This document shows positions 43,111 to 55,739 of a stretch of DNA of 64,000 bases, piece after piece. The translations under genes and the position numbers were made by a program. Each line of letters starts with the position of its first letter. The first letter of the stretch is position 1. Origin of the DNA: Hetaerina americana. Lineage: Eukaryota; Arthropoda; Insecta; Odonata; Calopterygidae. The stretch is taken from NCBI GenBank assembly GCA_022747635.1, contig JAKTNV010000005.1, forward strand, positions 84,254,469-84,318,468, given 5' to 3'. The notes beneath the pieces are model-generated. The model was not told the DNA's origin and did not search any database. It saw nothing but the letters and a program-made list of their open reading frames with translations.

Positions 43111-44566
43111 CAAAGTGCGGGGGAAATCATGGATAATTTTTCGCTCCGAAATTTTTTTCGCGAACGATCGATCTTCAAAAAGATCAGTCGTAATGCTGCT
43201 GCGCCCATCCCCGCGTGTTTTGTTTTTTTATAAATATCACCTTGGAAACGGGTCGAACTACGTGTTCCTCTGTTAATCACGGATCTGCGACGAATGGTGG
43301 CCGCTGCTCATTTTATCACTTCCTCGTTGACACATTATAAATTAATGGTTGATTATATTTTTCATCCGAAGTATTTTCTTCTTCTGATATAAGCCAGAAG
43401 GGCTAGCTCGTTATATTTTAGGGTAAAGGGAGGGGGAATCCAAATTTGAAAGTCCTAATTCATGAGAAATATGTCTCGCAATTGTGAAGGTGACGGTGAA
43501 ACCTACATGAGATTGAGAATTTCAACGTCAACCGTGAATGAATGCTTGAAATAATCATGAAAAATTCAAACCGCCGATTTTTTTTGGATTATGGCCTGGA
43601 AACCCCTTTTTTTTCCTTCCACCATTTTGAGCACGCCATCAGAGAATTACTATAACGGCGAAAAGATTTGTGTGTTCATATTTGTTAACAAGTAAACAAC
43701 TTTGGATGAGTTTTTCTGAAATAAGACCTATCATTATCTGTCTACGAAATGCACTTTTGATTTTAAAGTAGTTAATGTAAAACTAGATATATTTTCTGAT
43801 TAATTGAACATAAGAGTCTCCTCCAAGAAATTGACAGATACTTTATTACGACTCCTTACTTCGTCATCATCATTATTTCTGACCATCAATCCGGGGATTG
43901 TTTTACACCAGCTCTCCAGAGCCATCCCAGGTGCTGCTACTCGTTTCATTCTATCATATTTCATCGTACCGATACAAGTAATTAATTGATTCTCGTATTT
44001 TATCTCTAAAGTTTGCCTGCAATTCATCCCCTGTCCATCCCTCCTTCAGTTATGGTCTCAATAGTATACTAATTACTTCAATTTGCATTTATGGGAATCA
44101 TATTTGCAAAAATATCATCGAAGATTGACAATCCTGAAATAGCTCCGCTAAACATTGGTACATAAGATTTTAAAGGCACTGACTCAGTGCAATAAGCTTT
44201 TAAATTACTCAGCAATGCTCAAAGCGTTAACATCATAGGCTATATAGAGGCAAGTGTATTTTTTGAGTGTAATATAGATGTAATTGTTGCTGATGGTTTT
44301 ATTGGCAATGTAGTGCTCAAAAAAACCCTTCATGCCTAGGGGTGTGTCCAATTAATCTTCCTCTTCTTGTAAGTGTCTTGTTAAACTCATCTCTTCACTC
44401 ACTCTTCAAAATACACTCCTTCTTTTGTTCCTCTGTCTACACCCACGACATTTTCATCATTAATTCTTCTCTTGTCTTCCAATCTTCTTCCTGCTATTGC
44501 TCCTATCGTCCACTTCACAATTCCGTCGACAAGTAGACTCCAAACACAACTTTTAACCCATTGCTT
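43111..44566. other. No feature recognised
   Basis: AT-rich DNA. Possible short matches to RTE antisense text around 44350-44480 were too weak to call. Confidence 0.45.
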
Positions 44567-45138
44567 CTTTGTACATACAAGATTTGTATAGGAAGTAAAG
44601 GTAACATTTTGTCCTGGCGTGTGCGTAAAGTGCTTAATTCAGACCGTTGGTTAAGTGTGCGTATGATCGATGATTGTATTGGCATTAATTGACAGTGCAA
44701 CACCATCATCACTGAAAATTTGGCGATGCCAAAAGATCTGTGCTTAACTCGTCCTCCCGAAAGTCTTGACGGACAACTAAAAGACCAGAGTCGAATATCT
44801 GCTTGCGATGAACTTCTGCAACGTCATCGCAACGATTCCCCAGCCCCCTTACAGTCCCGACCTGGCACCAGCAGACTATTTTTTATCCCCAAAAGTGAAA
44901 TCCTTCCTCAAAGGACACTGTCATGGGACCCTAAGTGTCGTCAAAGAAGCTTGCACGCGTACCCTTAAGGACCTTCAGGTATCCGCCTACCAGGGAGCCC
45001 TCGAGTCTTGGAAAAGCCGCTGGCCAAAGTTTGTCGACGCCCAAGGGATGTACTTTGAAGAATTTTGAAGCATTGTATAGCATAGCAATATATGAAATAA
45101 ATCTATTTGTCTGAAACTTTTCCCGATAACTTTTATAC
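44567..45138 (+). mobile_element. Mariner-derived MITE-like element, uninterrupted copy
   Basis: Diverged inverted termini: atttgtataggaagtaaag and, inverted, cccgataacttttatacaa. The frame-shifted N-terminal part has SDRWLSVRMIDDCIGI and LKDQSRISACDELLQ. Directly joined is YSPDLAPADYFLSPKVKS with the third Asp, then the tail KEACTRTLKDL, SAYQGALESWKSR and MYFEEF. The catalytic middle is deleted at the same place as in the split copy 18390-23028, so both descend from one deleted progenitor. Confidence 0.85.
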
Positions 45139-45239
45139 AAAACATGGAAATGCTAATACTATTTGCCCGTTACTAGTTGCTTCTTCTGATGGGAAGCCTT
45201 ATTAGGCATTCCTGTCATGCTTACTGTATATCCCTCTTG

Positions 45240-46130
45240 CTTCTTCCAACAGAAGTGTTACTTCTTTATAAAATGAAAGACTCTTCCACTTGTCTTTCCC
45301 TGATCTTAAATTGGAGATTAACTTCAATTGCAGGCCACTGCATTAGTTTAGTCTTGTTTAATTGAATTACGAGAAAACACAGATACAGTATTATGCTTCC
45401 ACTCATATTTAAACATGTGATAATATCCGTGGCAAAGTTCAGTGGTACCTTTGTTTCGATGTGCCTATTAAAAACTTCCATGAAGTGAAACCTATAGCAT
45501 TTTGAGGTTATTAACATTGTTTGATTTTGGCTACACTCATTCATCCCTTCTCCATATCGGCTAGTACCCCTGTCACGTATCCGTTCTGGTCTGCCATTAT
45601 GGCTGTCGTCCACATTTTTCTGTACCCTTTATCCCCTGTATTCAAACGTCATTTGTTATTTTTCCCTTAATGCACACATTAAATAGTAACGGCGATTGGG
45701 GGCAATACTGCTATTCTCTCTTCTTATTTTATCTTCCTCCCTGCTTTCATCGCAACTAATCACTGATGTCTGCTGCTCTCTATTTTAGATCCTTCATCCA
45801 ATACCTTTCGTTCTAGTTAATGCTAATTTCTTGTAAGGTACGCAGTATTCTATTTCAGTTCACGTTGTCAAAAGCGCTCTCCAAAGCACTGAAATCAACA
45901 TGGTCCGATTGATCTTTCCTTTTCCTTTACTCTGCGAACAGGTTGAGAGCGAGAACAACTTCTATTGCTCCTCTTCTTATTCTAGATCCAAGTTGGTCCT
46001 GAAGTACTCTTCCGTTTCATTCTCCATTATTTGGCGTATTCATCCGGCCATAATATGCAATGTGTGGGTCGTCGAATTGGTTTTTCTGAAGTTTTCACAA
46101 TTTTCTGCCTTTTTCTTCTTTGTATTGGGA
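45240..46130 (-). pseudogene. RTE-like LINE reverse transcriptase relic
   Basis: Minus-strand translation, in several frames, shows DQLGSRIRRGAIEVVLALN (like the FRKGRGTRDAI start of the palm) and DFSALESAFDNVN (first catalytic motif, decayed). Then come CPQSPLLFNVCIK (usually QGCPLSPLLFN) and NKTKLMQWPAIE followed by an EESFIL tail. The order is correct for an RTE-type RT. More diverged than the two lineages above and full of stops. Confidence 0.6.
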
Positions 46131-47484
46131 CAATTGCAATCTTCTTACAGTCCAATAGTATTTAAACTCTCTCTCTCTCACACACACTACGTATTAGATT
46201 ATAATTCAGAATTTCTATTATTGAATTTTTTACTTGTTCTGAAGGCATAGCGTCGATCCTTAGTGCTTTGTCTCTCCTTAACCTTAGCGTCAAACACTTG
46301 AAGAATGTAGTTTCTCTGCTCATTATTGTTGGGGAGATCCTCTTTTTATTATTTTTGCATTCATATTTATTTTACGTCGTAAAGGTTATCGAAATGCTGT
46401 CTCTTCGCTTTTGCTTCATCTTCAGCATTAATATTTAGCACCTAGAAAAAGAAAATATTTAGTTATTCCAATTATATTTTATTATACAAGACCTAGGTTT
46501 CGACTTACAAAGTCATCATCATAAAATATATGTGGAAGAACTAAGTATTTTCTTTTCCGATATGAATCGCCTCCTCAAAGCGACGACTTAATCCATTTTA
46601 TTAAATATTTAGCACATTAATTCGTATCTAATAATTAAGCAAAACACAACTTTGTCGTTGAATGCTTGGTGTAGAATCATCCCCTTCCACGCGCAGCTAC
46701 TCTACCGGTAGCTTGCAGGTTAGATAATAGACATAATTTATGAGGAATTAATTTGTTGCTTGAATATAAAGGAGAAGCGTAAAAACATTGTCCTAAAGAA
46801 ACGTAATGATTTTCAGCATTGATCTAGTAGCAAGTGTGTAGGGACAGTCAGTTTTTATGGATATTAGCTAAAGGGCAACGAACATTTTCACTGATATATC
46901 ATGAGATGAGTATATGCACCTACATAAGTGTGGTTCCTTTCCCTTTGCCTGGCTTCGGTGATTTGAATCCATCCACCCCGACAGAAATAGCAAAGGAAAG
47001 TGTTTATTTGGCGTTGGTTAAAAACTCACCAATCGAAAATACATTGAATTTATGAGATCTTTCGCAAATGGTACCTGATTTAGGAACTGAACAGGATATG
47101 TAGAGAAAAGCAAACTCTTCCTTATAGAATATTTACGAATGTACTGAAAATATTACATTATTATTGGATAGCCTAGTTGTAGGGACACAATGTTTGTATG
47201 AAGAGCTAATGAACCAACAAATGAATGCTGAACGCTCGAGTTTAAATGACTACACAGGGAATAAATAATTTTTATCCGCGAAAAACGAGGCCACTACTAG
47301 AAAAAAGGGTCAATTAACTATGAAGGAACCGATATTTATGAGTAAAATTCTGTTTCCCTCGCATTATTCGTAAGGTAGAGGCTGGGAATTATTGATACAA
47401 CAATATATATTACCTGAAAATTTTAATTATACAGAATACCATTGACTGCCGAAAAGCAACATTAACGCAGGTGAAGTTCTCTAA
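46131..47484. other. No gene recognised; hairpin-GAAA motif near 46500
   Basis: AT-rich DNA. At 46497-46523 the minus strand reads atgatgatgacttt-gt-aagtcgaaac, a small hairpin flanked by TGATGA and GAAAC like the motif in the PLE ends. A weak hairpin-motif relic (accggtagcttgcaggtt) lies near 46704. Confidence 0.4.
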
Positions 47485-47738
47485 AGTTCTCGACCTTGTC
47501 AAGTGTTTCTTTTTTCATGAAATTTCGGTGGCTAACTCTGACCATGCTTCCGCACTTTTCAAAATTGCGCTGCGTAACAAAGATTTGACGAACTGTTTGT
47601 TTATACCCTTATTCAACGCCCTTGTCATCGATTTACTCCTCTGTGCGAAAGCTTCTTTCCCTTTCGCAATTCTTCTCCTAATATTCCTCCTACTTTGACC
47701 ATTCTGGTCCGAAACACTTCCAAGATACAAAAAATAGA
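47485..47738 (-). pseudogene. RTE-type LINE fragment
   Basis: The minus-strand frame YLGSVSDQNGQSRRNIRRRI continues with AKGKEAFAQRSKSM, matching YLGSVLDQHGQSSRDVRRRIALGKEAF of the 10.8-kb copy. It then carries a decayed EAWS-like continuation. Both ends are truncated. Confidence 0.75.
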
Positions 47739-48003
47739 CCCACCTGATCTGACATTTACACTTCTATTTAAATATTTAACTTATATTCTGTCTTTTTGCA
47801 GTAATTTACAGCATTTTGTACTTCAGGGTCAATCAATAAGTGAAATAATTTTTATCTAAACATCTCGGTTATTTCTCAGTGATAGTTACGTAAACACGAT
47901 ATCCCCTCGTATATATGTCAGCCCATCAATACTATAAATATTAACGGTAAAATTGACAAGTTACGTGACCAGAAACACCTTTTCAAAGGTTCATCAACAT
48001 CTA
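47739..48003. other. No feature recognised
   Basis: Spacer between the RTE fragment and the next mariner. gtcaatcaataagtg near 47826 faintly resembles a mariner terminus, but no partner was found. Confidence 0.35.
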
Positions 48004-48584
48004 CAAGGTGTAATCAAACAAAGACCGGACTGATTTTATTCTGCGCAAACTGTTCAACGGGTCAAAACGAGACACAGTGCGACATCTAGCGACATATCTG
48101 ATGACTAAAACGAGGGGTGTTGCGTCTTTTTACGCCGAGTCGTTACGCAGCAGCAGCGGTACGTGTCTTAACCTGCTCGTCGCCGCGTGCAACGGCAGCA
48201 ATAAAGGAGCTAGAGGAACAGGCTCACACGGCGTTGATCGTGACTGAGTTTTTCGATAGAAACGGAACTTCCGTGATCCCGTAGCCACCCTACTCTCCAC
48301 ACGTGGCTCCATCAGACTCCATTGTTTTGTTTCCAAAGTTAAAATCAACCTTGAAAGGGTACCGATTCGACTCTAATGCGAACATTAAAACTAATTGTAC
48401 GGCGGACCTGAAGAGGATCCCTAAGGCGGCTTACCAGGCAGGGTTCGAGAGCTGGAAGAATCGTTGGCAAAGGTGTGTCGTCAGCCAAGGCATGTACTTT
48501 AAGGGTGACAAGTTCTATTAAGCTGTATCCGTCGAAATAAACAAGTTATAAAAGTAGTTCGGTCTTTTTTCGATCATACCCCTT
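48004..48584 (+). mobile_element. Mariner-family element with both termini, internally deleted
   Basis: Inverted termini: aaggtgtaatcaaacaaag at 48005 and, inverted, cgatcataccccttat near 48571-48585, with TA adjoining each. Inside, a plus-strand remnant reads TEFFDRNGTSVIP, then PPYSPHVAPSDSIVLF (third Asp), KLKSTLKGYRF and the tail QAGFESWKNRW. About 580 bp remain; the N-terminus and first two Asp regions are missing. Same lineage as 15826-16400. Confidence 0.85.
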
Positions 48585-50189
48585 ATACCATAACCCGCAA
48601 GCCCTCGTAAGGACATGGAAAAGATTAAACGCAACAAATCCCTAGGTCCAGAAAATATACTATCTAGGTCGTTGAAAAATTGACTCGTAATCTCGTGCCA
48701 TACTCTTTTTTTATATTTGACATATTACCACACTGGATCCTCACTGGTGAGAATTGCTCTTACTAGTTACTGCTGAATATTTCGCACGCAAGAAGCTGGC
48801 GTGTGGAAGTGATATGGTTTATGGCGGTTTCAATATTTTATTTTACATTACGAGGCCTCGATATTAAAATGACGAGTCTAATATTGTTTTCACCATTTTC
48901 TCAACAATTATTCAAAATTTTCACACTCATCATAGTATTTAAATACTATGAAATGCTGAACGATTTTTGCTCCATCATTGGTCCTGTGGTCGTCATTTTC
49001 TGATATTCCTGCTCTTCCTTTTACTGAGCTTACCTCAACATAGCAGTTTAGAGGCGGTATATTTCACATTTAAAAACGAAACCACTATGAAATCAAACTT
49101 ATCAGCTGCATGATACACCCACTTTAGTTGCTTTGGCGACGAATGTGAAGTACCTGGCTTTAAACTTCGGGTCACAACCATCAAACAGCCCACGAGCCTG
49201 GTCGGGTAACCAATATGGCGACGGATTTCTCGAATGGTTAAGGTCATGACTCGAAATTGGGCAAAGCTTCAACGTAGACTTATGGCTGATAATTTTTGAA
49301 GAGAAAAAGTTCATTAAAAAATGCATAATGCTGACTTTATTTCATTGAAGCTCAGAGTCAATTTCATTCGAAAATTTTTTTGCACTGATGAGTGCCAAAA
49401 TCAGTTCAATTAATTTTAATTAATTGTTTTAAGGCGATTGTTCTGTGTTGTCGAGTTGATACGGTAATATTGGCCCACATTTTAGCATTACGCTTAACCA
49501 TTCAATTTGCGAGAAAGCAAATAATTAATTTCATTTGCCTAATTCTCTCGATACAACAGTTTCTTTTTACTTGGTTTTGTCCGTTTACAGTCCACCTTTG
49601 AATTGTTTGCTATTCTTTACAATGGATGTGAAATGACTTCTATTTATTAAACAATAATCCCTAATAGCCCATTTCCCTCCAAAAATCTTCGAAATATTTA
49701 CGTGAGCTGTTCCAAATTCTCCGGTTAATTCCCGACTATTGTAATATTATTTTCGGAGGGACTTCAATGACCGATTCTAATGAAGTTGGGGAGGATGGGA
49801 GTGGACTGAGAGAAGGGTGAGGATTAGACAAGGGGAGCCGTGTGACTCGCGGGGCTTTGGAGAATCCTTCGATGATAGGCGCCAGCAGAACCAGTTGGTG
49901 GTAGGGATGTGGTGTAGTGGAAGGTAAGGGTATTTAGTCGAACTATTTTTTAGAGGAGTCAAGGGATATAGAGGTATTTTAATGGTGGGATGGATCAAGA
50001 AGGAAATTATAACAAGGGTATATACTACTCTAATGTTTAGCTTAGTCATTCTAAGTCTTAGGAATATCATTAATGTGTTAATTTGGTTAATATTTACGCC
50101 ATACTTCCCGCATTGCCCTGGGTCAGATTTATAATTAATAGATTAAGAGCCTCGCCGTAAAATTTGTTGACTAAACAAATTTTTAACCG
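48585..50189. other. No feature recognised
   Basis: About 1.6 kb of mostly AT-rich DNA. A weak hairpin-motif relic (cccgcaagccctcgtaagg) lies at 48592-48612. Several short open frames show no domain. Confidence 0.45.
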
Positions 50190-51515
50190 TTAAGTTCATG
50201 ATGAGGGTAAAAAAGAAACTTTACACTTCCACAATAAATATTAAATGTTTCACGACCATGGTTTCAGAAAAAAGTGTTACTCTGACCAAGTTATGTACTC
50301 CGCATCCAAGCTTCACCACTCACAAAAACGTGCTCCTTTCATCCCATGTTACACAGGGTATGCAATATTCCAATGACACCATACAACAAAAAAGAGGAAC
50401 TCCGTATCATAAAACTAATTACAGTCAACAAAAGTTACAGGGAAATAATGACTGACAACATGTAGAACAAAAAACAAACACAGATAGCCCAGAAATCTAT
50501 ATACCACGCATCTAAACTTGACGAGCACCGATGGCGAAGAATTCCATTTCTTGGCCACATTTCACTCAGGATACAACAAATACTCTCCAAAAACAAAATA
50601 AAGACAGCGTTTTACAACACCTATACTTTAAAAAAACATAAGAGGTTCACCCAAAGACAAAATTGACATAATGCAACAAAGCGGGGCTTATAAACCAAAT
50701 TGTGCGGACTGCAACGCCATCTATATTGAACAGAGAGGGAGGACATTCGATATTAGGATTAAATAACTTCGTTCATGCTTCACAAAGAAAGACAACAGAT
50801 CCCAATTCGCCAAACACCTCTCAGATAAAAATCACACTAGTAACTTCATAGCAGACATTATTCACACTGAAATAAAAGGACGTAGGTTGAATGCTTTGAA
50901 GGAGTTGGAAATTTGGCAATCCTTTCAGTCTGACAGGTTTGTGGTGGTCAATGAAACATTACACCTTTCCCATTCCCCCTCCTAAAATTCTTAAAAAAAC
51001 CCCAATATCTTTCCGCACCAACCCCACCCCCACCAAGGCAGTGGTCACCATCGACCGTCCCTTAATTAAGGTAAAACCATTGTAGACAAACAGCCCCCCT
51101 AATCACATGTAGAACACAATGTGTTTTTTTCCCCCGCTATTTCTAAGTACGTCTGAGGGTTACATTGTGTTCTTCATTAAATGATCATTTAATTGGCATA
51201 AACTTCTACAAATTTGAGCCAGTAACCATCCAATACATACCCCCATACCCCTCCCCTAGCACACTAATAGGTTGCTGAACCTGCACCACTCAACTTACCC
51301 CCTCTCTCCCTCACTCCCCCTACCTTACCCCATCTCCTCTCCCTTGCTCCCCCTACCACACTCCCCACTTGGAGCCAGACTATATGAGTAGGAAAAATGC
51401 TGACGTATGTTACCTGGTGATGATGCGCAGCATCGATACCATGGTCGCGGCATATTAAATCTTTATAGTGAAAGTGTAAGGTTCCTTTTTTTACCCTCAT
51501 CATGAAGGAATTCCA
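50190..51515 (+). mobile_element. Penelope-like element with GIY-YIG nuclease remnant between inverted ends
   Basis: Plus-strand frames give IPFLGHISLRIQQILSKNK then KTAFYNTYTLKKHKRFTQRQ. After one frameshift comes KPNCADCNAIYIEQRGRTFD, the GIY-YIG core region with its Cys pair. NRSQFAKHLSDKNH and RRLNALKELEIWQSFQ complete the domain. One internal stop follows RIK. PLEs pair this nuclease with an RT, which is absent here. The region is bounded by inverted repeats, tcatgatgagggtaaaaaa at 50197 and its reverse complement near 51485-51505. They are similar over ~65 bp, in keeping with PLE terminal repeats. Confidence 0.75.
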
Positions 51516-52104
51516 CAAAGTTGAACCTGAAACTGTTATTTTCGTAAATTTCATGTATATTCGGGGAATAATTTGCTTTTTTGTGCAATTATTTAGTGGT
51601 GCGTCGATCTTTTAAACATAATATTGAGCGTAGTTAGTTTTCACTTTCATAAAAATGTGATATTTTTTAGAACCAATGGCACGCCACTTTCTTCCATACG
51701 GAATCGCACTATTGCCAGAGGTTCGTACAATGAAGTGCACTCGTGGTGAATTGTGGGTATCTTGATTGTTAGAAGAAGGCAGTTGGAAGCGGGTGAGGGG
51801 AGGTGGGGGGGGAGGGAAGGATGGTTGGCGTCTCTGTGACTTCGAGTGAAGACGGCGGAGACGACGGGAGATGGTTAATGCCTTTGGAAATTCGTCGGAA
51901 ACGTCGAGGGAGTTCCAAACCGGGTACTCGTAAATTGCTCTCAGGGAAGGCAGACCGATGTCACACGCTCGGAGATAACAAGATAATGGATCTTACGCTA
52001 AGTTCAAGACAATTACGAAGATTCACACGAGATCCAGTGGAACATAGTGAACGAGGCAATAACCGCAGTTCTTCACTGGAAAGCAATTTCTTACGACCTA
52101 GAAT
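51516..52104. other. No feature recognised
   Basis: A purine-rich stretch at 51780-51870 and a 173-codon plus-strand frame (51803-52324) that runs through a dispersed hairpin repeat and lacks any domain; I do not treat it as a gene. Confidence 0.45.
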
Positions 52105-52170
52105 TTACGTCTACATTGTACTACACAAGCCGCCACAAGGGCGTTTGGCGGGGGCTGTTAGGGTACCAGA
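52105..52170. repeat. Dispersed hairpin motif, copy 5
   Basis: acgtctacattgtactacac leads into aagccgccacaagg and gcgtttggcgggggctgtta. Confidence 0.65.
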
Positions 52171-54140
52171 CATGCATGGAAAATCACAATTATTACCTCT
52201 ACACAAATATCAGTTCGATCATTCACTCGAACAAGGAAAATCACACGAAATAAGGCACTTGCATGCAAGAAAACTCAATAACAGGAAATTACAATCAAAT
52301 AATATGAGAGGAGTGTTAAAGTGATGGGTCTATTTTAAAGTTGCCAAAATATATACACTTACCGTAATATACACGGGAACTTTTCCCGTGTTTTTGGGGT
52401 CACGAAAATTAGATGTCGATAGGTAAACAAGGAAATTATTTGTAAAAGGGGTGTATTAGTTATGCTGTGTATTTATTTGAGTGAGATTTTGATGTTCACA
52501 ATCTATTTCAGCCTTGGAAGCATATGAGAGAGAAGTCTCATTTGCCGGCAACAATGGTAACTATTGTAAATTTCCTGATAAACAAGATGGCGTATTTCGG
52601 GAAAGGCATTTCGTAACGCATGTATTTAAATTATCGAGAGATTTGAAATTAAACTCATTAAAAATACCCAAAAATTCGGTTTCTTTGTTCCATTTATGAA
52701 ATTAGGCCTTTTTTCATTATTAATTTTTTTATTCCATCATAATGTTCTCAGTTATATCAATGGCAAAAATGTCAACAAATTACAAATAAATAAAAGATGA
52801 TGTTTTTCGGGAATGTCACTTTCCGTGCACAGAGTTACACCAAAGCTTTGAAAGATGGAACAAAGTTGACGCTATTTATGTTTCCTGGGGATTTTGAGTC
52901 CCAGTTGAGGCGTCAAAACGCAAAATCTATATAATAACATCCGAACTGCATCTTTAATTCGTCTCCTTTCTCTCCGGAGGTATTAATTAATTAATTATGA
53001 TTCCGTCCTGTCTCCTAATTCTGATTTTGTTCTTTGTATCAAATTTCGTCTCGCGAAACACATCACGTTCGAATCGAAACCAATAATCGGAATATTTTTA
53101 TTTAAAAACCAAACTATTGATTTAATGAAACACACAAATTATATCATGATTCAGATATGCTGAAGTATTTGTGTGTGTATCTCTGTGTTTGTGTACGTAT
53201 TTAAACAAATAACAAATATGTATTCATACGTATCAATGTTTGAACTCATATTTGTGCTTGTATGGATGGTGCCGTGAGGCATGTTTTGCGCGGATACTCA
53301 TGCATCCATTTTCTCTTGAATTATTTTGATCTCTTGCTATCTTTAATATTCGTGTTTCCTCCATTCTTGCTGCACGTTTGTCTCGCCAATCTTTACCTGT
53401 CCAGTTATTGTGGGCGGTATTTCTAAATGAATATGTATTCATATTTTTATTTGCAATAGTGCAAAATTATTTAACGTAATTGCAAAAGTCTAAGATATTT
53501 AGCACGAAAGCATCTTCACGTTAATATCGAACAGAAAAGTTTTTTAAAAAATTCGATACCACAAGTATGGTACCTTAAATGTACCCCATGGAATGGGGAA
53601 AGAATTACTCAAATTCAGAATGCGTGGGATTTGGTTCATTTTTTCCTCTGATTGAATTTTAAAATACATATTTTCTTGTTTTTCTAGGTATATTGTACTT
53701 ATGTGGTTATTTATTTTATTTCTCCAGTTTATTTTTCTAACATTTAAGGGCTCAGAAATGTCTCATATTGATTTGGTTAATATCATATTTTTCAGTCTAA
53801 TTATATATCCTTAGTAACTCTTGGGCTTTGCCTGCTACCTCTTGTATTATCACGTTCTACCGTCTCAATCGTTCTTTCAAACAGATATTAAAAAATATTA
53901 GCCGTGTTTTATTTTGAATAATATTCTTTTTGTGGAGAAAAATCATCCCCTTTTACTATTTCCCTCAAGGTTTCATCCTTTAACTCACCCCCTGAGACAG
54001 CGGCGGGCGTGGGAAGTAAACAAATGCATTCGATGTCCGTAATGTCGTACACGTTCGCTTATATATATGTTCCCGTGAAAGCATTGCATCCGTTAGTTTG
54101 GAATAAAAGATCTTCAGAACATTAAACCGCGGAATCTGTT
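52171..54140. other. No feature recognised
   Basis: About 2 kb of AT-rich DNA without a recognised element. Confidence 0.5.
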
Positions 54141-54952
54141 TCATTCTGGGGCGTCGGGGGGATGGGAGGGGGGCGTTGACCCGTCTGCCACAGGCAATTT
54201 TCCCAGCACCCCTTACACCAGGCACCCCCATGCTGTCCCACGCTCAAAGTGACACCCTTCCCCTCTCCTGCTGCCGCCCCTCCCCATTGTCGCCTCCCCC
54301 CTTCCTTCCCTCCCCAGCATTCGTCCCATCAATCTCTTGCCCTTCACTCGCACCGCCCTCTCTCCCAAGAAGTTCAGAGACATTTTGGGCCGACTGGCTT
54401 TTAGTCACAGATGTTCCGCGTCGCCTTCCTCCACCGTCTCCCCTCGACGCTGTCGGGATTAGTCGGAGAGAAATTATGACGTCATGTTCGCGTCATGGAC
54501 CCCGAATTTTTGTGAGCAGGGATCGGGAATGAACGTGTTTGTGACGTCGAAAACCTCGATGTTGTTGGTGAACGAGGATTTTGAGACCTTTCCTAATGAA
54601 TAATCCCTTAGATGCGCCATACAGTAAGGTCGCTAAATCTTCGTTCCTCGACAAAACCGATGTTTTCGACGTCGTATTCCCGATTCCTTTGCACACATAT
54701 ATCAGAATTTGTCGAGGTTGTGGCGTCAAAACTTCTCCATTATCGGAGATCAACAATTACGACTCCTAACAGATATTGCAAATTCATTCAGGAAGGTTTT
54801 GATATTATTGTTGCTCAACAATACCGGGGTTTTCGACAGTACAACCTCGATTATTCACAATTATTGCGCATAATTTAACGGGGATTCGTCGAAGTTGTGA
54901 CGTATAAACTTTGTTTCATAATAATACTTTAATCAATGTTGACATAAATTTA
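54141..54952. other. C-rich block, CRE palindrome and diverged ~180-bp repeats
   Basis: 54170-54440 is C-rich with proline frames. TGACGTCA lies at 54477-54484. Between 54531 and 54915, related words (gtttgtgacgtcgaaaac, gttgtggcgtcaaaactt, gttgtgacgtataaactt) recur about every 175-181 bp, suggesting three decayed tandem units. No gene recognised. Confidence 0.4.
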
Positions 54953-55713
54953 CAGAATAGTTTCGTGAAAAAAATATCAAAAAACCAGACCGGATCAGTA
55001 ATATAGTGGTACAATGCTTATGTCTCTCACTTATGCCGAAACGTTCGGCCATTTTGAATGACCAGTTTACTATTGACAGCTGTTTTCCTTGGACGTGTTT
55101 TGGCTTGTCCTCGATTTTTGCCCTTCCCAAAAAATGGATCAAAGAGTCCGTATCAAATTTTGTGTGAAAAACGAAATTAAGCGCGCGGACGCATTCCGAA
55201 TGTTGACTGTGGCAAATGAAGAAGCTACCTAGGACCGAGGCAACGTTTATCGGTGGTACAAAATGTTCTCAGAGGGCCGAGAAGATGTGAACGACGAAGA
55301 ACGTGCCCGAGAACGTTAACAACAGACGAAAACATTGATGAAGTGGAGAAAAGAGTATTGCCCAATATTCGAATCACCGTTTGAGAAGTTGCTGAAGACC
55401 TAAACACATCGATTGGCTTGAGCCATTCGATTTTTACCAATTGACTGTTTCTTGTTTCCGAAACTGAAGAGGCCTATGAAAGGACGACGCTACACTGCGA
55501 TTGACGTGATAAAGACTGCATCTAAGGAGGAGCTGAACAAGAACACAAACATTGATTTTTGAAGTGCTTCGAGGATTGGAAAAAATCGTTGGCACATGTG
55601 TATTATATCTAATGGGGATTACTTTGAAGGGAACAAAATAGATATTCATGAATAAATAAATACTTTTTGAAAAAAGTACACAAAAGTCGCGATACTTTTT
55701 GAACAGACCACTT
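54953..55713 (+). mobile_element. Mariner-family element, internally deleted
   Basis: Diverged inverted termini: atagtttcgtgaaaaaaat near 54957 and, inverted, gcgatactttttgaacaga near 55688-55707. The plus strand begins at ATG 55135: MDQRVRIKFCVKNEIKRADA. It then reads NVYRWYKMFSEGREDVNDEE, typical of the mariner N-terminal DNA-binding region. After stops and a deletion it resumes DCFLFPKLKRPMKGRRY (third-Asp region) and a tail. The first two Asp regions are missing. Confidence 0.8.
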
Positions 55714-55739
55714 ACGTTGCGCAGCACAACAATTTGGGA

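Noticed and set aside
44342..44536. RTE antisense fragment
   Set aside because: Only vague similarity to the antisense text of RTE copies; not enough matching words to support it.
51803..52324. 173-codon plus-strand frame
   Set aside because: It runs through the dispersed hairpin repeat and shows no domain or compositional sign of coding.
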